DNA of 64,000 nt. It comes from Fulvimonas soli (GTDB lineage Bacteria > Pseudomonadota > Gammaproteobacteria > Xanthomonadales > Rhodanobacteraceae). Position 1 is the first letter of the stretch; the number at the start of each line of letters is the position of its first letter. The stretch lies in NCBI RefSeq assembly GCF_003148905.1, contig NZ_QGHC01000008.1, forward strand, positions 62,001 through 126,000, read 5' to 3'. Positions 43,803 to 51,450 of this stretch are shown here, piece by piece. The notes under the pieces are model-generated. The model made no database searches, was not told the DNA's origin, and saw only the letters and a list, made by a program, of their open reading frames with translations. A program made the position numbers and the translations under genes.

Positions 43803-44783
43803 TCACGCCGCCCGCCGCGGCGCCGCAGCGGCCTCGACCAGCGCCCAGTCCGCCCCGGGCAGGTGCGCCCCCTCGCTGAGGCGGCGGCGGAAGGCGCGCG
43901 CGCCGGGCTCGCCCTGGTACAGGCCGAGCAGGTGCCGGGCGATGTGCTTGAGCGCGGTGCCGCGCGCGAGCTCGGCCTCCGCGTAGGGGCGCAGGCGCGC
44001 CAGCACCGCCTCGCGCGAGGGCGGCGGAACGCCGTACAGCGCCTGCTCGACCCGCGCCAGCAGGTAGGGATCGTGGTAGGCGGCCCGGCCCAGCATCACG
44101 CCGTCGACCCGCGCCAGGTGCGCGCGCACCTCGTCCACCGTGGCGATGCCGCCGTTGATCACCACGGTGAGCTCCGGGAACTCGCGCTTGAGGCGGTACA
44201 CGCGCCCGTAGTCCAGCGGGGGAATCTCGCGGTTCTCCTTGGGGCTGAGGCCCTTGAGCCAGGCCTTGCGCGCGTGCACCACCAGCACCCGCACGCCCGC
44301 CTCCAGCATGGTCTCGGTGAAGTGCTGCAGGTCGGCGTACTCGTCCTGGTCGTCCACGCCGATGCGGCACTTCACCGTCACCGGCACGTCCACCGCCTCG
44401 CGCATCGCCCGCACGCAGTCGCCGACCAGCGCCGGCTCGCGCATCAGGCAGGCGCCGAAGCGGCCCGACTGCACGCGGTCGGACGGGCAGCCCACGTTGA
44501 GGTTGATCTCGTCGTAGCCGGCGTCGGCACCGTGGCGCGCCGCGATCGCCAGCTCCTCCGGCTCGCTGCCGCCCAGCTGCAGCGCCACCGGGTGCTCCTG
44601 CTGGCTGTGCTCGAGCAGGCGCAGCTGCCTCCCGCGCACCAGCGCCGCGCTGGTCACCATCTCGGTGTACAGCCGCGCGTGCGGCGACAGCAGGCGGTGG
44701 AAGTAGCGGCAGTGGCGGTCCGTCCAGTCCATCATGGGCGCCACGGCGACAATTTTTTCGTTTTGTTTCAACATCTTATACAT
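43803..44783 (-). CDS. dusA: tRNA-dihydrouridine(20/20a) synthase DusA, with element-supplied N-terminus
   Basis: FMN enzyme reducing U20/U20a in tRNA D-loops. Family motifs are VAPMMDWTDRHCRYF, NLNVGCPSDRVQSGRFGACL (active-site Cys in GACLM), VTVKCRIGVDD, VVINGGI and DGVMLGRAAY. The first residues before VAPMMDWTD (MYKMLKQNEKIVA) come from an inserted element, because the att repeat at 44722-44745 covers the VAPMMDW codons. The native start MSTVADNLRP now lies at 49666. Possible starts are ATG 44783 or 44774; neither has a clear Shine-Dalgarno sequence. The new upstream DNA is AT-rich and may provide a promoter. The protein should remain functional. Confidence 0.93.
   Translation of the reverse strand: MYKMLKQNEKIVAVAPMMDWTDRHCRYFHRLLSPHARLYTEMVTSAALVRGRQLRLLEHSQQEHPVALQLGGSEPEELAIAARHGADAGYDEINLNVGCPSDRVQSGRFGACLMREPALVGDCVRAMREAVDVPVTVKCRIGVDDQDEYADLQHFTETMLEAGVRVLVVHARKAWLKGLSPKENREIPPLDYGRVYRLKREFPELTVVINGGIATVDEVRAHLARVDGVMLGRAAYHDPYLLARVEQALYGVPPPSREAVLARLRPYAEAELARGTALKHIARHLLGLYQGEPGARAFRRRLSEGAHLPGADWALVEAAAAPRRAA
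44722..44745. repeat. att site copy inside dusA
   Basis: 24-bp direct repeat identical to 49575-49598, starting GTCCAGTCCATCATGGGCGC and ending CACG. On the minus strand it encodes the V-A-P-M-M-D-W region of DusA. Identity stops sharply on both sides (C versus T before, GCG versus CAC after), as expected for a recombination core. Confidence 0.92.
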
Positions 44784-44888
44784 TAAATTCAATCACATGG
44801 ACGGAACCGAATCCCCGCTCGTGTGCACTGGAATTCGCCCGATTTCGCCCCGTTACGCCCCTTCTGTGCACACAGGGCGCACACGAAA

Positions 44889-45760
44889 ATGGCCACGATT
44901 ATCCAACTTCCGTCTGGAAACTGGCGCGTTCAAGTCCGACGCAAGCAATCGTATGCCAGCGAAACGTTCCTTCGCCATGAAGATGCGAGGAAGTGGGCAA
45001 CGGCGACCGAGCGGCGCATCGATTTGGGCGAAGAACCAGTCAAGCGCGCGAAAGTCGATCCAACGACGTTCGCCGACCTCGTGGACCTCCACATGGAGGA
45101 TATGTGCGAGGCCGGTAAGGCACCGGGACGATCCAAGGGCTTCACGCTCAACAGGCTCAAGAAGACAATCGGTAGGCTCAAGCACAAGGATCTGACTCGC
45201 GAACGCCTCATTCAGTTCGGCAGGAACGGGCGAGGGAAGGCGCGGGGCCGATGACGCTCGGCATAGACATCGGATTCATCAACACCGTGCTCACCCACGC
45301 CGCGGCCGTTCACGGCGTCAACGTGAAGGTCGAGCAAGTGGATTTGGCGCGCGTGGCGCTCAAGCGCCTCGGTCTCATCGGCAAGTCGCGCCAACGCGAT
45401 CGTCGGCCAACCGCTGACGAACTCAACCGTCTGTTGGAGCACTTCGACAACCAGCCCCGCGGATGGATTCCGATGGGTCGCATCGTACGGTTTGCGATTG
45501 CGAGTGCCATGCGCCAAGAGGAAATCTGCCGTATCCGCGCAAGCGAGGTGGACTCGAAGCGGTACGTGGTGCTCGTGCGCGACCGTAAAGACCCCCGAGA
45601 GAAAGAAGGCAATGATCAACTGGTGCCGCTGCTCGACCTGACCGGCTTTGACGCTCTAGAGTTGATCCGCGAGCAGCGAAAGCACTGGCGGCGTGGCGAC
45701 ATCATCTTTCCGTACAACTCCCGCTCGGTCGGCGCAGCGTTTCCCCGTGCAAGTTTTGTT
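44889..45760 (+). pseudogene. Tyrosine-type site-specific integrase, frameshifted and truncated
   Basis: The N-terminal arm-binding domain (MATIIQLPSGNWRVQVRRKQ, ASETFLRHEDARKWATATER) runs in one frame to about 45250. The catalytic domain continues in another frame from about 45251 (GFINTVLTHAAAVHGVNV, RRPTADELNRLLEHF, the first catalytic Arg in ASAMRQEEICRIR, DRKDPREKEGNDQLVPLLDL). The sequence is lost after NSRSVGAAFPRASF, before the H-x-x-R and Tyr motifs. It therefore has at least one frameshift and a 3' deletion. It sits beside the dusA att site, as expected for dusA-specific integrases. The element cannot excise itself with this gene. Confidence 0.88.
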
Positions 45761-45803
45761 GTAGGCTCGACTCGACGGGACGAAAGGGAACGGGGAGATC
45801 GAC

Positions 45804-46727
45804 ATGGTAAGTCGTCATTGGCGTCGGAGCAGGCGGCTTGGCTGCATGCTGACGTTGCTGTGTAGCTTCGCCACGCACGCGGGCACGCATCACTACTACT
45901 ACACCGATCCGCAAGGCACGGTGCTGGCCAAAGCCGATGAGCAAGGCAACATCATCGAAATATACGACTACGCGCCCTACGGCAGCGTTGCGACGGGCGT
46001 CGCGCCCAATGGGTCCTGGTTACACAGGGCACGTGAACGCCCCCTGCGACTGGGTTCGTCTACATGCAGGCGCGTCACTACGATCCTGTGACAGGACGCT
46101 TTCTGAGCGTCGATCCCTCGGCGCCGGCAGCGGGAGACCTATTCAACTTCAATCGCTACGCGCGTATGCGAATAACAACCCTATCGTAAATATTGACCCG
46201 GATGGTCGAGACAACTGCCCAGGGCAAAGCCGGGCTCAGTGGGTACGCTCCGATGCGGGAGCTGCCCGCGATCTTCTATCGACACCGCAACAAGACTCTG
46301 CTGCCATAGCAAACAGGTCCAAGGTAGAAACGTCTGAAAAGCCCGAGAAGATTGTAGCCCTTATCGGAACTACGAATGTTACCGCGCGGCCTGTGAGTGG
46401 ACGAATCATTCAGACGACGGCCAAAGACGGCGTAAGTCTGAGCAATCTGCGCCAGGAACAACGGCGGTGGAACATAGCCACATAGATGGAAGGACACCCG
46501 GCGTATCATCAGATGGGTTCATCAGTACGGGTGATGCTCAGCCATTGGGTCACGGGATTATCAACTACGCCGTGAGTGAACGACGGGTCGCAAAGTACGA
46601 GATCGTGGATGGGCGGATTCAGATAACAGCAATCAAAGGATCATTCACTTCTCGCGAGGCGAATACGCTTGAGCAATCGGTGAGCGCTCAGCAACCAACA
46701 GTTGACGCTGTAAGGCCGGTGGAATGA
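45804..46727 (+). pseudogene. Secreted Rhs-core protein with C-terminal toxin-like tail, frameshifted
   Basis: An ATG at 45804 with GGGGAGATCGAC upstream opens a signal-peptide-like start (MLTLLCSFATHAGT). HHYYYTDPQGTVLAKADEQG and YDYAPYGS follow, the Rhs associated core. Frame changes are needed near 46014 (to read GYTGHVN), near 46045 (to reach VYMQARHYDPVTGRFLSVDP) and near 46173 (an extra GC, to reach YANNNPIVNIDPDGRD). After the DPDGR boundary lies a variable tail to about 46485, with another break, then HIDGRTPGVSSDGFISTGD to the stop at 46727. Short secreted Rhs-core genes of this design are common in Xanthomonadales. The tail activity is unknown. Confidence 0.82.
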
Positions 46728-47191
46728 AAATTTTCTCACTGCTATTGCTAGTGTTCTTCATGCTGTCAGAGGCGGGCTTAGGTTTGGCAGCAGACAATTC
46801 ACTGGACATCCGGGTGCTAAACGCTAATCGTGCACAATATGATGGCCAGCAGTTAACGCTACACGGCTTCCTGGTTATCGGTCCAGAGTCAATGTATTTG
46901 GTGAGGCGCTTAGGGTACGACAAGGACTATTGGGCGACGGATTCTGGCTGCCTGAGTCTTCTCAACACGGGGGATCTTGGCGAGAAAGAAAACTTATATA
47001 ACGGCAGATACGTCGAGATTAGAGGATTGTTTCGCGCAAACAATTATTCATATGGCATCAGTCTGTCCGAGTGCGGCTTGACCGGCCTGGATATCGATGG
47101 CGACCCTAGTAAACACATTACAATAAAGAGTCGTTCAAAAACGGCTCCGGGCGCGCCTTCTGACACCCCACAAACTAGCCGTTTAAAATGA
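46724..47191 (+). CDS. Exported protein, probable immunity partner of the Rhs tail
   Basis: A 155-residue protein with a strong signal peptide (MKIFSLLLLVFFMLSEAGLG). The globular mature part contains LDIRVLNANRAQYDGQQLTL, GYDKDYWATDSGCLSLLNTG and GRYVEIRGLFRANNY. The OB-fold-like strand pattern and two cysteines suggest a stable periplasmic domain. I recognise no named family. Its ATG overlaps the stop of the toxin-like tail (ATGA), the usual arrangement of effector and immunity genes. Low GC and AT-rich codons mark it as acquired. It is intact although the Rhs gene is broken. Confidence 0.6.
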   Translation: MKIFSLLLLVFFMLSEAGLGLAADNSLDIRVLNANRAQYDGQQLTLHGFLVIGPESMYLVRRLGYDKDYWATDSGCLSLLNTGDLGEKENLYNGRYVEIRGLFRANNYSYGISLSECGLTGLDIDGDPSKHITIKSRSKTAPGAPSDTPQTSRLK

Positions 47192-47194
47192 CGG

Positions 47195-47302
47195 TGACCT
47201 GCCCCCACTGAGCCGTACCAATCGAAGCTGAGTAAAGTCCGCCAACCCACGAGGACGGACATGAAGAAGAGTCGATTCACCACCGAGCAGATCATCGGGT
47301 TC
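47195..47302 (+). mobile_element. IS3-family insertion sequence, left-end remnant
   Basis: The terminal TGACCTGCCCCCACTGAGCC is followed by a leader and the first 14 or so codons of an OrfA transposase, MKKSRFTTEQIIGF (ATG 47261). The frame is then cut and continues into the 3' part of an unrelated gene. This is the recognisable start of IS3-type elements whose OrfA begins MKKSRFTxEQI. Only this 108-base end is present; no right end is seen nearby. Confidence 0.8.
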
Positions 47303-48117
47303 ATCTCTAGCTTTTCTTCGTCCGATAGCGATGACGACGCGACAAATGCTTTTGTGTGCTCGAAGAAATCCTTGGTTAGCTTCTTGGACGACTTCTGGAT
47401 GTCCATACCAAGAAAGTGCAGGTAGAAGTATGCGGCGGCCTGCTTAGTCTCGGTTGCGGTAATCAAATGATCAAAGAGGAAGGCTCGATAATTGCTTGGA
47501 TCGTATTCGCCTGGTGACTGCTGTAATCCGGCCGAGAGTTCCAATAAAAGCCCAACCTTATAGAATTTTTGCGTCGGCGTGAGCATCAAATTCTGTAGAT
47601 AAGTCAGGTCTACATTTTCGGCATCGTCTCCGGTGCCAAAGCCATCCTGTATATCCGCTTTGATTACCGAAAGAAAACGCTTCGGACTTGATCCAATACG
47701 GCCGGTTACAACCGCAAGCATACCCGCGGGTGCGTTGGTAGTTCCTTGTGCGTGTGTCAGTCTGTCGGCGACTGCACGAGACGTGGCGATGAGGTCGGAA
47801 TCTTGTTGGTGAATCGCATGAGCGGCCAGTTGAAAGAAATCAACCGCCTCCGTGCCCTCAATCGACATCTCAACGCCATGTGACCGGCTTCCCAATGCCG
47901 CCACAATACGCTTCTGCAAAGCATCTCGTCCTGAATCAGGGAGAGCGATCAGAGCGGCGCCGTAACTTGCAGGGGGGATGGTCTTATCAGGCAAACGCGC
48001 GTGGATTCTGTGCACAACAAGGCGTTCAACCATCAGATTGCTCGTATCTAACGAGCCTTGCGTCGACACTTCGGCCGATTGTTCCATTACAGCAACCATT
48101 TCCCCCCCATACGGCAT
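47303..48117 (-). pseudogene. Nucleoid-associated protein (NdpA/YejK-like), 3' end lost at IS junction
   Basis: Reads MPYGGEMVAVMEQSAEVS from ATG 48117, which has AGAGGGG upstream. Typical blocks of the 37-kDa nucleoid-associated family follow: VERLVVHRIHA, FLSVIKADIQDGF, DLTYLQNLMLTPTQKFYKVG. The genuine sequence stops after SLSDEEKLE, where the frame runs into antisense IS DNA at about 47303. Full-length members have about 330 residues; about 270 remain, so the C-terminus is missing. Such genes are frequent mobile-element cargo. Probably non-functional, though the open frame still runs on to 47044. Confidence 0.72.
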
Positions 48118-48279
48118 TGTCCCCTCTCGGAGTCTACCGGAGGTTGGAGCCTTGGACAGCCGCTCCCGGTCTGGGGCAGGCGTCCGACTCGGGTCGAAGC
48201 GAGTCATGACCCAAATGTGATGCCTACGCGCAGACTAAGCATGCTCATTGCTTGCCCTCCTCCGGCCTTCACAAGAAGG

Positions 48280-48933
48280 CTAAAGCAAAGGCCTGATGAT
48301 CGACTCAGCCTGAAGCAGGCATTGATTGAAGTCCATCGTTTCGCCGATGGCGTCGATTACCAAAAATTCCCGCCTAAGAACATTTTCGCGTTCGGTTAAT
48401 GCCTGCAAGAAAGCAGTGCCGTGACGAACCATGAAAGGCTTTGCCATCTCTAGCTGTTCCGGCTCAGCATTCGCAACTGCGCATAGATCGAACAGATCCC
48501 TCCCCTTTGCACGATCACCGCGATGCCACATCTTCTTGGCGATGATCTCAGCGGACGTTTCGACTCGGATCATTCGCTCACCATAGTTGATCGTGTCGTA
48601 CGGGGTATCCGTCAATGGCTGACCGACGATCACGTCGATCTCGCCATCCGGAAGATATAGCTTGATGAACTCCGCCGCCTCCTCGTAGTCGGTGCTGATG
48701 CCTTCGGCGACATCACTCAGTCGTGGGTTGACGTATCCCAGGTACTGCGGATCCGGAACGAACAGATCGATGTCCTTGCTCTGCCGGTGCGCCATGCGCA
48801 GCATGAGCACGGTACCGCCACCGAAGGTCCACGTTGCACCAGGAACTCGTTGCTCCAGATGCGACATCAGCTCCAACGCATGAGGAAACAAACGCGTCCA
48901 AGGGCCTGGCCGCTCCAGATCAAGCCGGCTCAT
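48280..48933 (-). CDS. AbiEii-like nucleotidyltransferase toxin
   Basis: A 217-residue member of the AbiEii/AbiGii nucleotidyltransferase group. The motif WTFGGGTVLMLRMAHRQSKD with IDLFVPDP carries the G-x-x and D-x-D-type metal residues of the polymerase-beta fold. A third acidic region is GEIDVIVGQP, and AEIIAKKMWHRGDRAKGRDL is the typical conserved helix. Such toxins modify nucleic acid (some add nucleotides to tRNA) and can stop phage growth. Its ATG overlaps the antitoxin stop by four bases. Intact inside the decayed element. Confidence 0.82.
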   Translation of the reverse strand: MSRLDLERPGPWTRLFPHALELMSHLEQRVPGATWTFGGGTVLMLRMAHRQSKDIDLFVPDPQYLGYVNPRLSDVAEGISTDYEEAAEFIKLYLPDGEIDVIVGQPLTDTPYDTINYGERMIRVETSAEIIAKKMWHRGDRAKGRDLFDLCAVANAEPEQLEMAKPFMVRHGTAFLQALTERENVLRREFLVIDAIGETMDFNQCLLQAESIIRPLL

Positions 48934-49436
48934 TCCCAGATTCCACGTTTGCTCTTCACTTCGCGCGCCAAGCTCCGATAGTTCTTCCAGACGGCGTCAC
49001 GGCTGATATCCATCTCGTCATGAAGCTGTTCGGCCACGGCCGCCAGCAGTGAAACTGGCGCGTCGTCCAGCAAAGCATGTACGTGCGGGATGTACTTAGC
49101 CGGCATCTTTCCCGTCGCAAGCACTTTCTTCAGCGTCGTGCCCGCAATCGGAGTCTTGTAGCTCACGCTGGCGGTAGCTGCCGCACGCGCGAGCGGGGTC
49201 ATCTTGCGACGCGCTCTGATGGGTGCGGGACGGCCCACATCCACGCGTAGTGCCAGCCCAAGCACCGTGGCAAGCCGTTCGGCCTTGTTGAGTCCCAAGT
49301 CCGGAACTGCGCCCGTCTCGACCTGATTGACCGTTTGCCGCGACAAACCACTGAGCACAGCCACTTGGGCCTGGCTCAGCCCCATTTCCGCGCGGCGTAC
49401 CCGCAGGGCATCTCCCAACTCATGGATCGTACTCAT
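48930..49436 (-). CDS. XRE-family HTH antitoxin with C-terminal domain
   Basis: A 168-residue protein. The N-terminal XRE helix-turn-helix is LGDALRVRRAEMGLSQAQVA, VLSGLSRQTVNQVETGAVPD. The distinct C-terminal half (residues 75-168, SYKTPIAGTTLKKVLATGKM, HVHALLDDAPVSLLAAVAEQ) may neutralise the nucleotidyltransferase. Classical AbiEi antitoxins have a different winged helix, so this is an XRE-type variant. Upstream is an AT-rich promoter on the minus strand (TTGACA at 49466-49471, 17-base spacer, TAGTCT at 49443-49448), so close that the transcript may be leaderless. It probably represses its own operon. Confidence 0.8.
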   Translation of the reverse strand: MSTIHELGDALRVRRAEMGLSQAQVAVLSGLSRQTVNQVETGAVPDLGLNKAERLATVLGLALRVDVGRPAPIRARRKMTPLARAAATASVSYKTPIAGTTLKKVLATGKMPAKYIPHVHALLDDAPVSLLAAVAEQLHDEMDISRDAVWKNYRSLAREVKSKRGIWE

Positions 49437-49442
49437 GGGTGC

Positions 49443-49471
49443 AGACTAGTCATACCTTCTTGAAATGTCAA
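49443..49471 (-). promoter_or_regulatory. Promoter of the XRE/AbiEii operon
   Basis: A perfect -35 TTGACA (plus-strand 49466-49471), 17-base spacer and TAGTCT -10 (49443-49448) on the minus strand. Predicted transcription starts within a few bases of the ATG at 49436. The surroundings (TTGTCGCATATATTTGACA) are AT-rich. Confidence 0.6.
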
Positions 49472-49574
49472 ATATATGCGACAAAAAAGAGAGCTGTATG
49501 GGGCTGACTGTGCACCTCTGCGCACACGGAGCTATGCGCACACCCTTGAAAATAGCCGGGAATTTAGAGGTGCT

Positions 49575-49598
49575 GTCCAGTCCATCATGGGCGCCACG
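49575..49598. repeat. att site copy at the far end of the element
   Basis: Second copy of the 24-bp direct repeat (see 44722-44745). To its left is element DNA; to its right the sequence continues as the ancestral dusA coding region. Confidence 0.92.
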
Positions 49599-49666
49599 CA
49601 CAGGCGCCAGGGGGCTGGATCGGCGCCGGCGCCAGCTGGTCTCAGGTTGTCTGCCACCGTGCTCAT
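49575..49666 (-). pseudogene. Stranded original 5' end of dusA
   Basis: On the minus strand, ATG 49666 opens MSTVADNLRPAGAGADPAPW, then RLCVAPMMDW up to the att repeat, in the same frame as DusA. This is exactly the expected native DusA N-terminus (WRLCVAPMMDWTD). The fragment is separated from the rest of dusA by the element and probably still has the native promoter upstream (49667-49720). Joining 44721 to 49575 would restore the original gene. Confidence 0.88.
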
Positions 49667-49720
49667 CCGGTGAATTGTCCCATGAACGGCCGCCGGGGCC
49701 ACACGGGCCACGGACCGGGA

Positions 49721-51112
49721 TCATGCCCTCGCGCGGACCGCACCGGCCAGCGCATGGTCCACCGCCAGCCGCAGCATGGCCGGAGCGATGTAACCGCGAT
49801 GGACCGGATCGATCGCCGCCATGTAGAGCCGGCCGAACCGATTCGTGCATTGCACCCGCGTGCCCAGGGTAAACGCCACGCGGCCGTTCCCACTCAGGTC
49901 CACGCCCACGCAGGAGCGGAAGCGCAGGTGCTTGTCGTCCACGCCGAGGACCACCTGCGCTCGCGTGTCCGCGGCATCGATAGCCATGTCCAGGACCGGA
50001 AACCGCCCGGCGAACAGCCTTCCTCCACCGCCGCCCAACAGTGGCGAAACCGGACATCCGAGCGGCGAGGTACGCAGCCCCAGCGGCTTCACCAGCGCAT
50101 TGCGCAACGCCATCAGCCGAGACACGCCCGATGGACGGCTGGCCAGAAAGCCTTCGAGCAGGCCCTCCAGCCATGCCGACGCCGGCCGCGCCACCCTGCC
50201 GCCCGCCCCGACGAGCAGCTGGAACGTGTCCTCGTGGTCGAAACCCTCCGGGAGCTGCGTCAGCAACAGCGAATCGGGCGGCGGCGCGGCCAGCGCCTCC
50301 ACCTTCCCTTTGCCGTTCCTGTCGGACCGGAATCCCCCCTCTGTTCCCCAGCCACCGAGCGGGCCGTACACGCGCCCCTGGATGCTTCGCACGGCGGCAC
50401 ACAGGCGACCGCGCAGCGAGTCCGCTGGCGCGGCCAGCGCCAGCGCCGTGGTCGGCACCGATGCGGGATCGAGGCCTTGCAGAAGGATGGTCGCCGCTTC
50501 CGGCAGCAACTCCGTCAGCGACGGAATCGTGGCCTCGTCGGCAAGCACCTTCGCGCGGACGGACTCCGGCAGGGCTCCTCCCAGTTCATCGGTGTGACAG
50601 GACAACGCGAACAGGGCCGGATGGGGCGAACTCGGCCGTGCCGTCTCGAACTGGTGCCAAGTGCCGCCGCCGAAGCGCACGACGAACAGGCTGTCGGGCG
50701 GGATATCGACGTAGTGCAGGGCCTGGAGAAAGCTGCGCGGATCCCGTTCGATCTGCGCCGCCGACGCGCTGGAAAAGCGCAGTTGCGCGCCCCCGCTGCC
50801 GGATATCGCGGTGAATACGCGATGGCCTGCATGGCGGTGGTATGGGTGGCCCTTGGCGCCGACGCCGAAGGAATACAGCGAGGAACGGTCCCCGCTGGCC
50901 AGATCCATGCCACCGAGCCGGGCGGAAGGTTCGTCCAGCGCATCGACGAACCGGGCGTGGCCACGCTGCCGGGCCATGGCGGCCGCGTACAGCCGGTCGC
51001 CCTCGCCCCGGGCGAGCTGCGCGATGAGCGACACCTCCACGGAACGGCCGCCGGAGCAGGATGGAATGCTCACTGACGGGAAGCTCCGCACCTTGCGGAC
51101 CAGCGCGGACAT
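49721..51112 (-). CDS. Cupin-like plus DUF2867 two-domain protein
   Basis: A 463-residue protein. The N-terminal half contains a cupin-like segment with SFGVGAKGHPYHRHAGHRVF and FVVRFGGGTWHQFETARPSS, giving a likely His-rich metal site. The C-terminal half (residues about 320-463) resembles DUF2867: LRNALVKPLGLRTSPLG, TRAQVVLGVDDKHLRFRSCV, CTNRFGRLYMAAIDPVHRGY. DUF2867 proteins are often under ArsR-type regulators, as here (the arsR gene ends nine bases upstream). No experimental role is known to me. The ATG at 51112 is preceded by a weak GGAGGCG. Fusion of these two domains is uncommon in my experience. Confidence 0.75.
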   Translation of the reverse strand: MSALVRKVRSFPSVSIPSCSGGRSVEVSLIAQLARGEGDRLYAAAMARQRGHARFVDALDEPSARLGGMDLASGDRSSLYSFGVGAKGHPYHRHAGHRVFTAISGSGGAQLRFSSASAAQIERDPRSFLQALHYVDIPPDSLFVVRFGGGTWHQFETARPSSPHPALFALSCHTDELGGALPESVRAKVLADEATIPSLTELLPEAATILLQGLDPASVPTTALALAAPADSLRGRLCAAVRSIQGRVYGPLGGWGTEGGFRSDRNGKGKVEALAAPPPDSLLLTQLPEGFDHEDTFQLLVGAGGRVARPASAWLEGLLEGFLASRPSGVSRLMALRNALVKPLGLRTSPLGCPVSPLLGGGGGRLFAGRFPVLDMAIDAADTRAQVVLGVDDKHLRFRSCVGVDLSGNGRVAFTLGTRVQCTNRFGRLYMAAIDPVHRGYIAPAMLRLAVDHALAGAVRARA

Positions 51113-51121
51113 GGCCGCCTC

Positions 51122-51445
51122 CTAGCGGTGCCGGCCGGCGGTTCGTCCGCGCGCCCGGGCCCGGCTCTCGCGCTTCAGCGGCCCGGCCACCGGGCACACC
51201 TCGGCGATCCAGCCGTACAGGGTGTTGGCCAGGCGGTCCGGCACCAGCCGGTAGTAGACGAATTGGCCGCGCTTGTCGCGCGCCACCAGCCCAGCCTCTT
51301 CCAGGATGCGCAGGTGCCCCGACAGGGCCGGCTTGCTGAATTCGAACCGCTCGGCGATCTCGCCAGCGCTCATCTCGCCGCCCCCGAGATAGGCCAGGAT
51401 CTTGCGGCGGGCAGTGGAAGCCAGGGCTTCGAAGACCTTGTCCAT
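51122..51445 (-). CDS. ArsR/SmtB-family transcription repressor
   Basis: A 107-residue winged-helix regulator: MDKVFEALASTARRKILAYL, AGEIAERFEFSKPALSGHLR (recognition helix), LEEAGLVARDKRGQFVYYRL. The ELCVCDL metal-binding motif of ArsR/SmtB metalloregulators is absent (EMSAGEIAERF instead), so it is of the non-metal SdpR-like type. An Arg-rich tail ends the protein. It starts the operon with the cupin/DUF2867 gene. The AT-rich patch at 51451-51484 just upstream is the likely autoregulatory operator. Confidence 0.9.
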   Translation of the reverse strand: MDKVFEALASTARRKILAYLGGGEMSAGEIAERFEFSKPALSGHLRILEEAGLVARDKRGQFVYYRLVPDRLANTLYGWIAEVCPVAGPLKRESRARARGRTAGRHR

Positions 51446-51450
51446 GTCTC

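Larger units (their letters stand above)
44722..49598. mobile_element. Decayed integrative element in the 5' end of dusA
   Basis: A 4.88-kb insert bounded by a 24-bp perfect direct repeat (44722-44745 and 49575-49598; core GTCCAGTCCATCATGGGCGC). The left copy is in dusA codons for VAPMMDWTD. Beyond the right copy lies the original dusA 5' end. The interior is clearly lower in GC than the host. It carries a broken tyrosine integrase at the dusA side, an Rhs/toxin pseudogene with an immunity-like gene, an IS end fragment, a truncated nucleoid-associated protein gene, and an intact XRE/AbiEii pair. dusA is an established target of a family of tyrosine integrases. The element is probably immobile because its integrase is broken. 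Confidence 0.92.

Noticed and set aside
44823-44888. Upstream ATG 44823 as the integrase start
   Set aside because: MATIIQLPSGNWRVQ from ATG 44889 is the typical integrase N-terminus. The earlier residues (HWNSPDFAPLRPF) look like non-coding leader containing the GTGTGCAC motifs.
46467-46727. An independent 86-residue gene starting at GTG 46467
   Set aside because: It lacks a ribosome-binding site. Its sequence (DGRTPGVSSDGFISTGD) reads as the tail of the frameshifted Rhs-associated toxin, and its stop overlaps the immunity-like gene as a toxin end would.
48118-48207. ATG 48207 as the start of the NdpA-like gene
   Set aside because: The extra 30 residues are not family-like, whereas ATG 48117 has an AGAGGGG ribosome-binding site directly before it.
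48280-48933. Reading the AbiEii-like gene as a housekeeping nucleotidyltransferase
   Set aside because: Its four-base overlap with an XRE regulator, lower GC and position inside the dusA element favour a toxin-antitoxin role.
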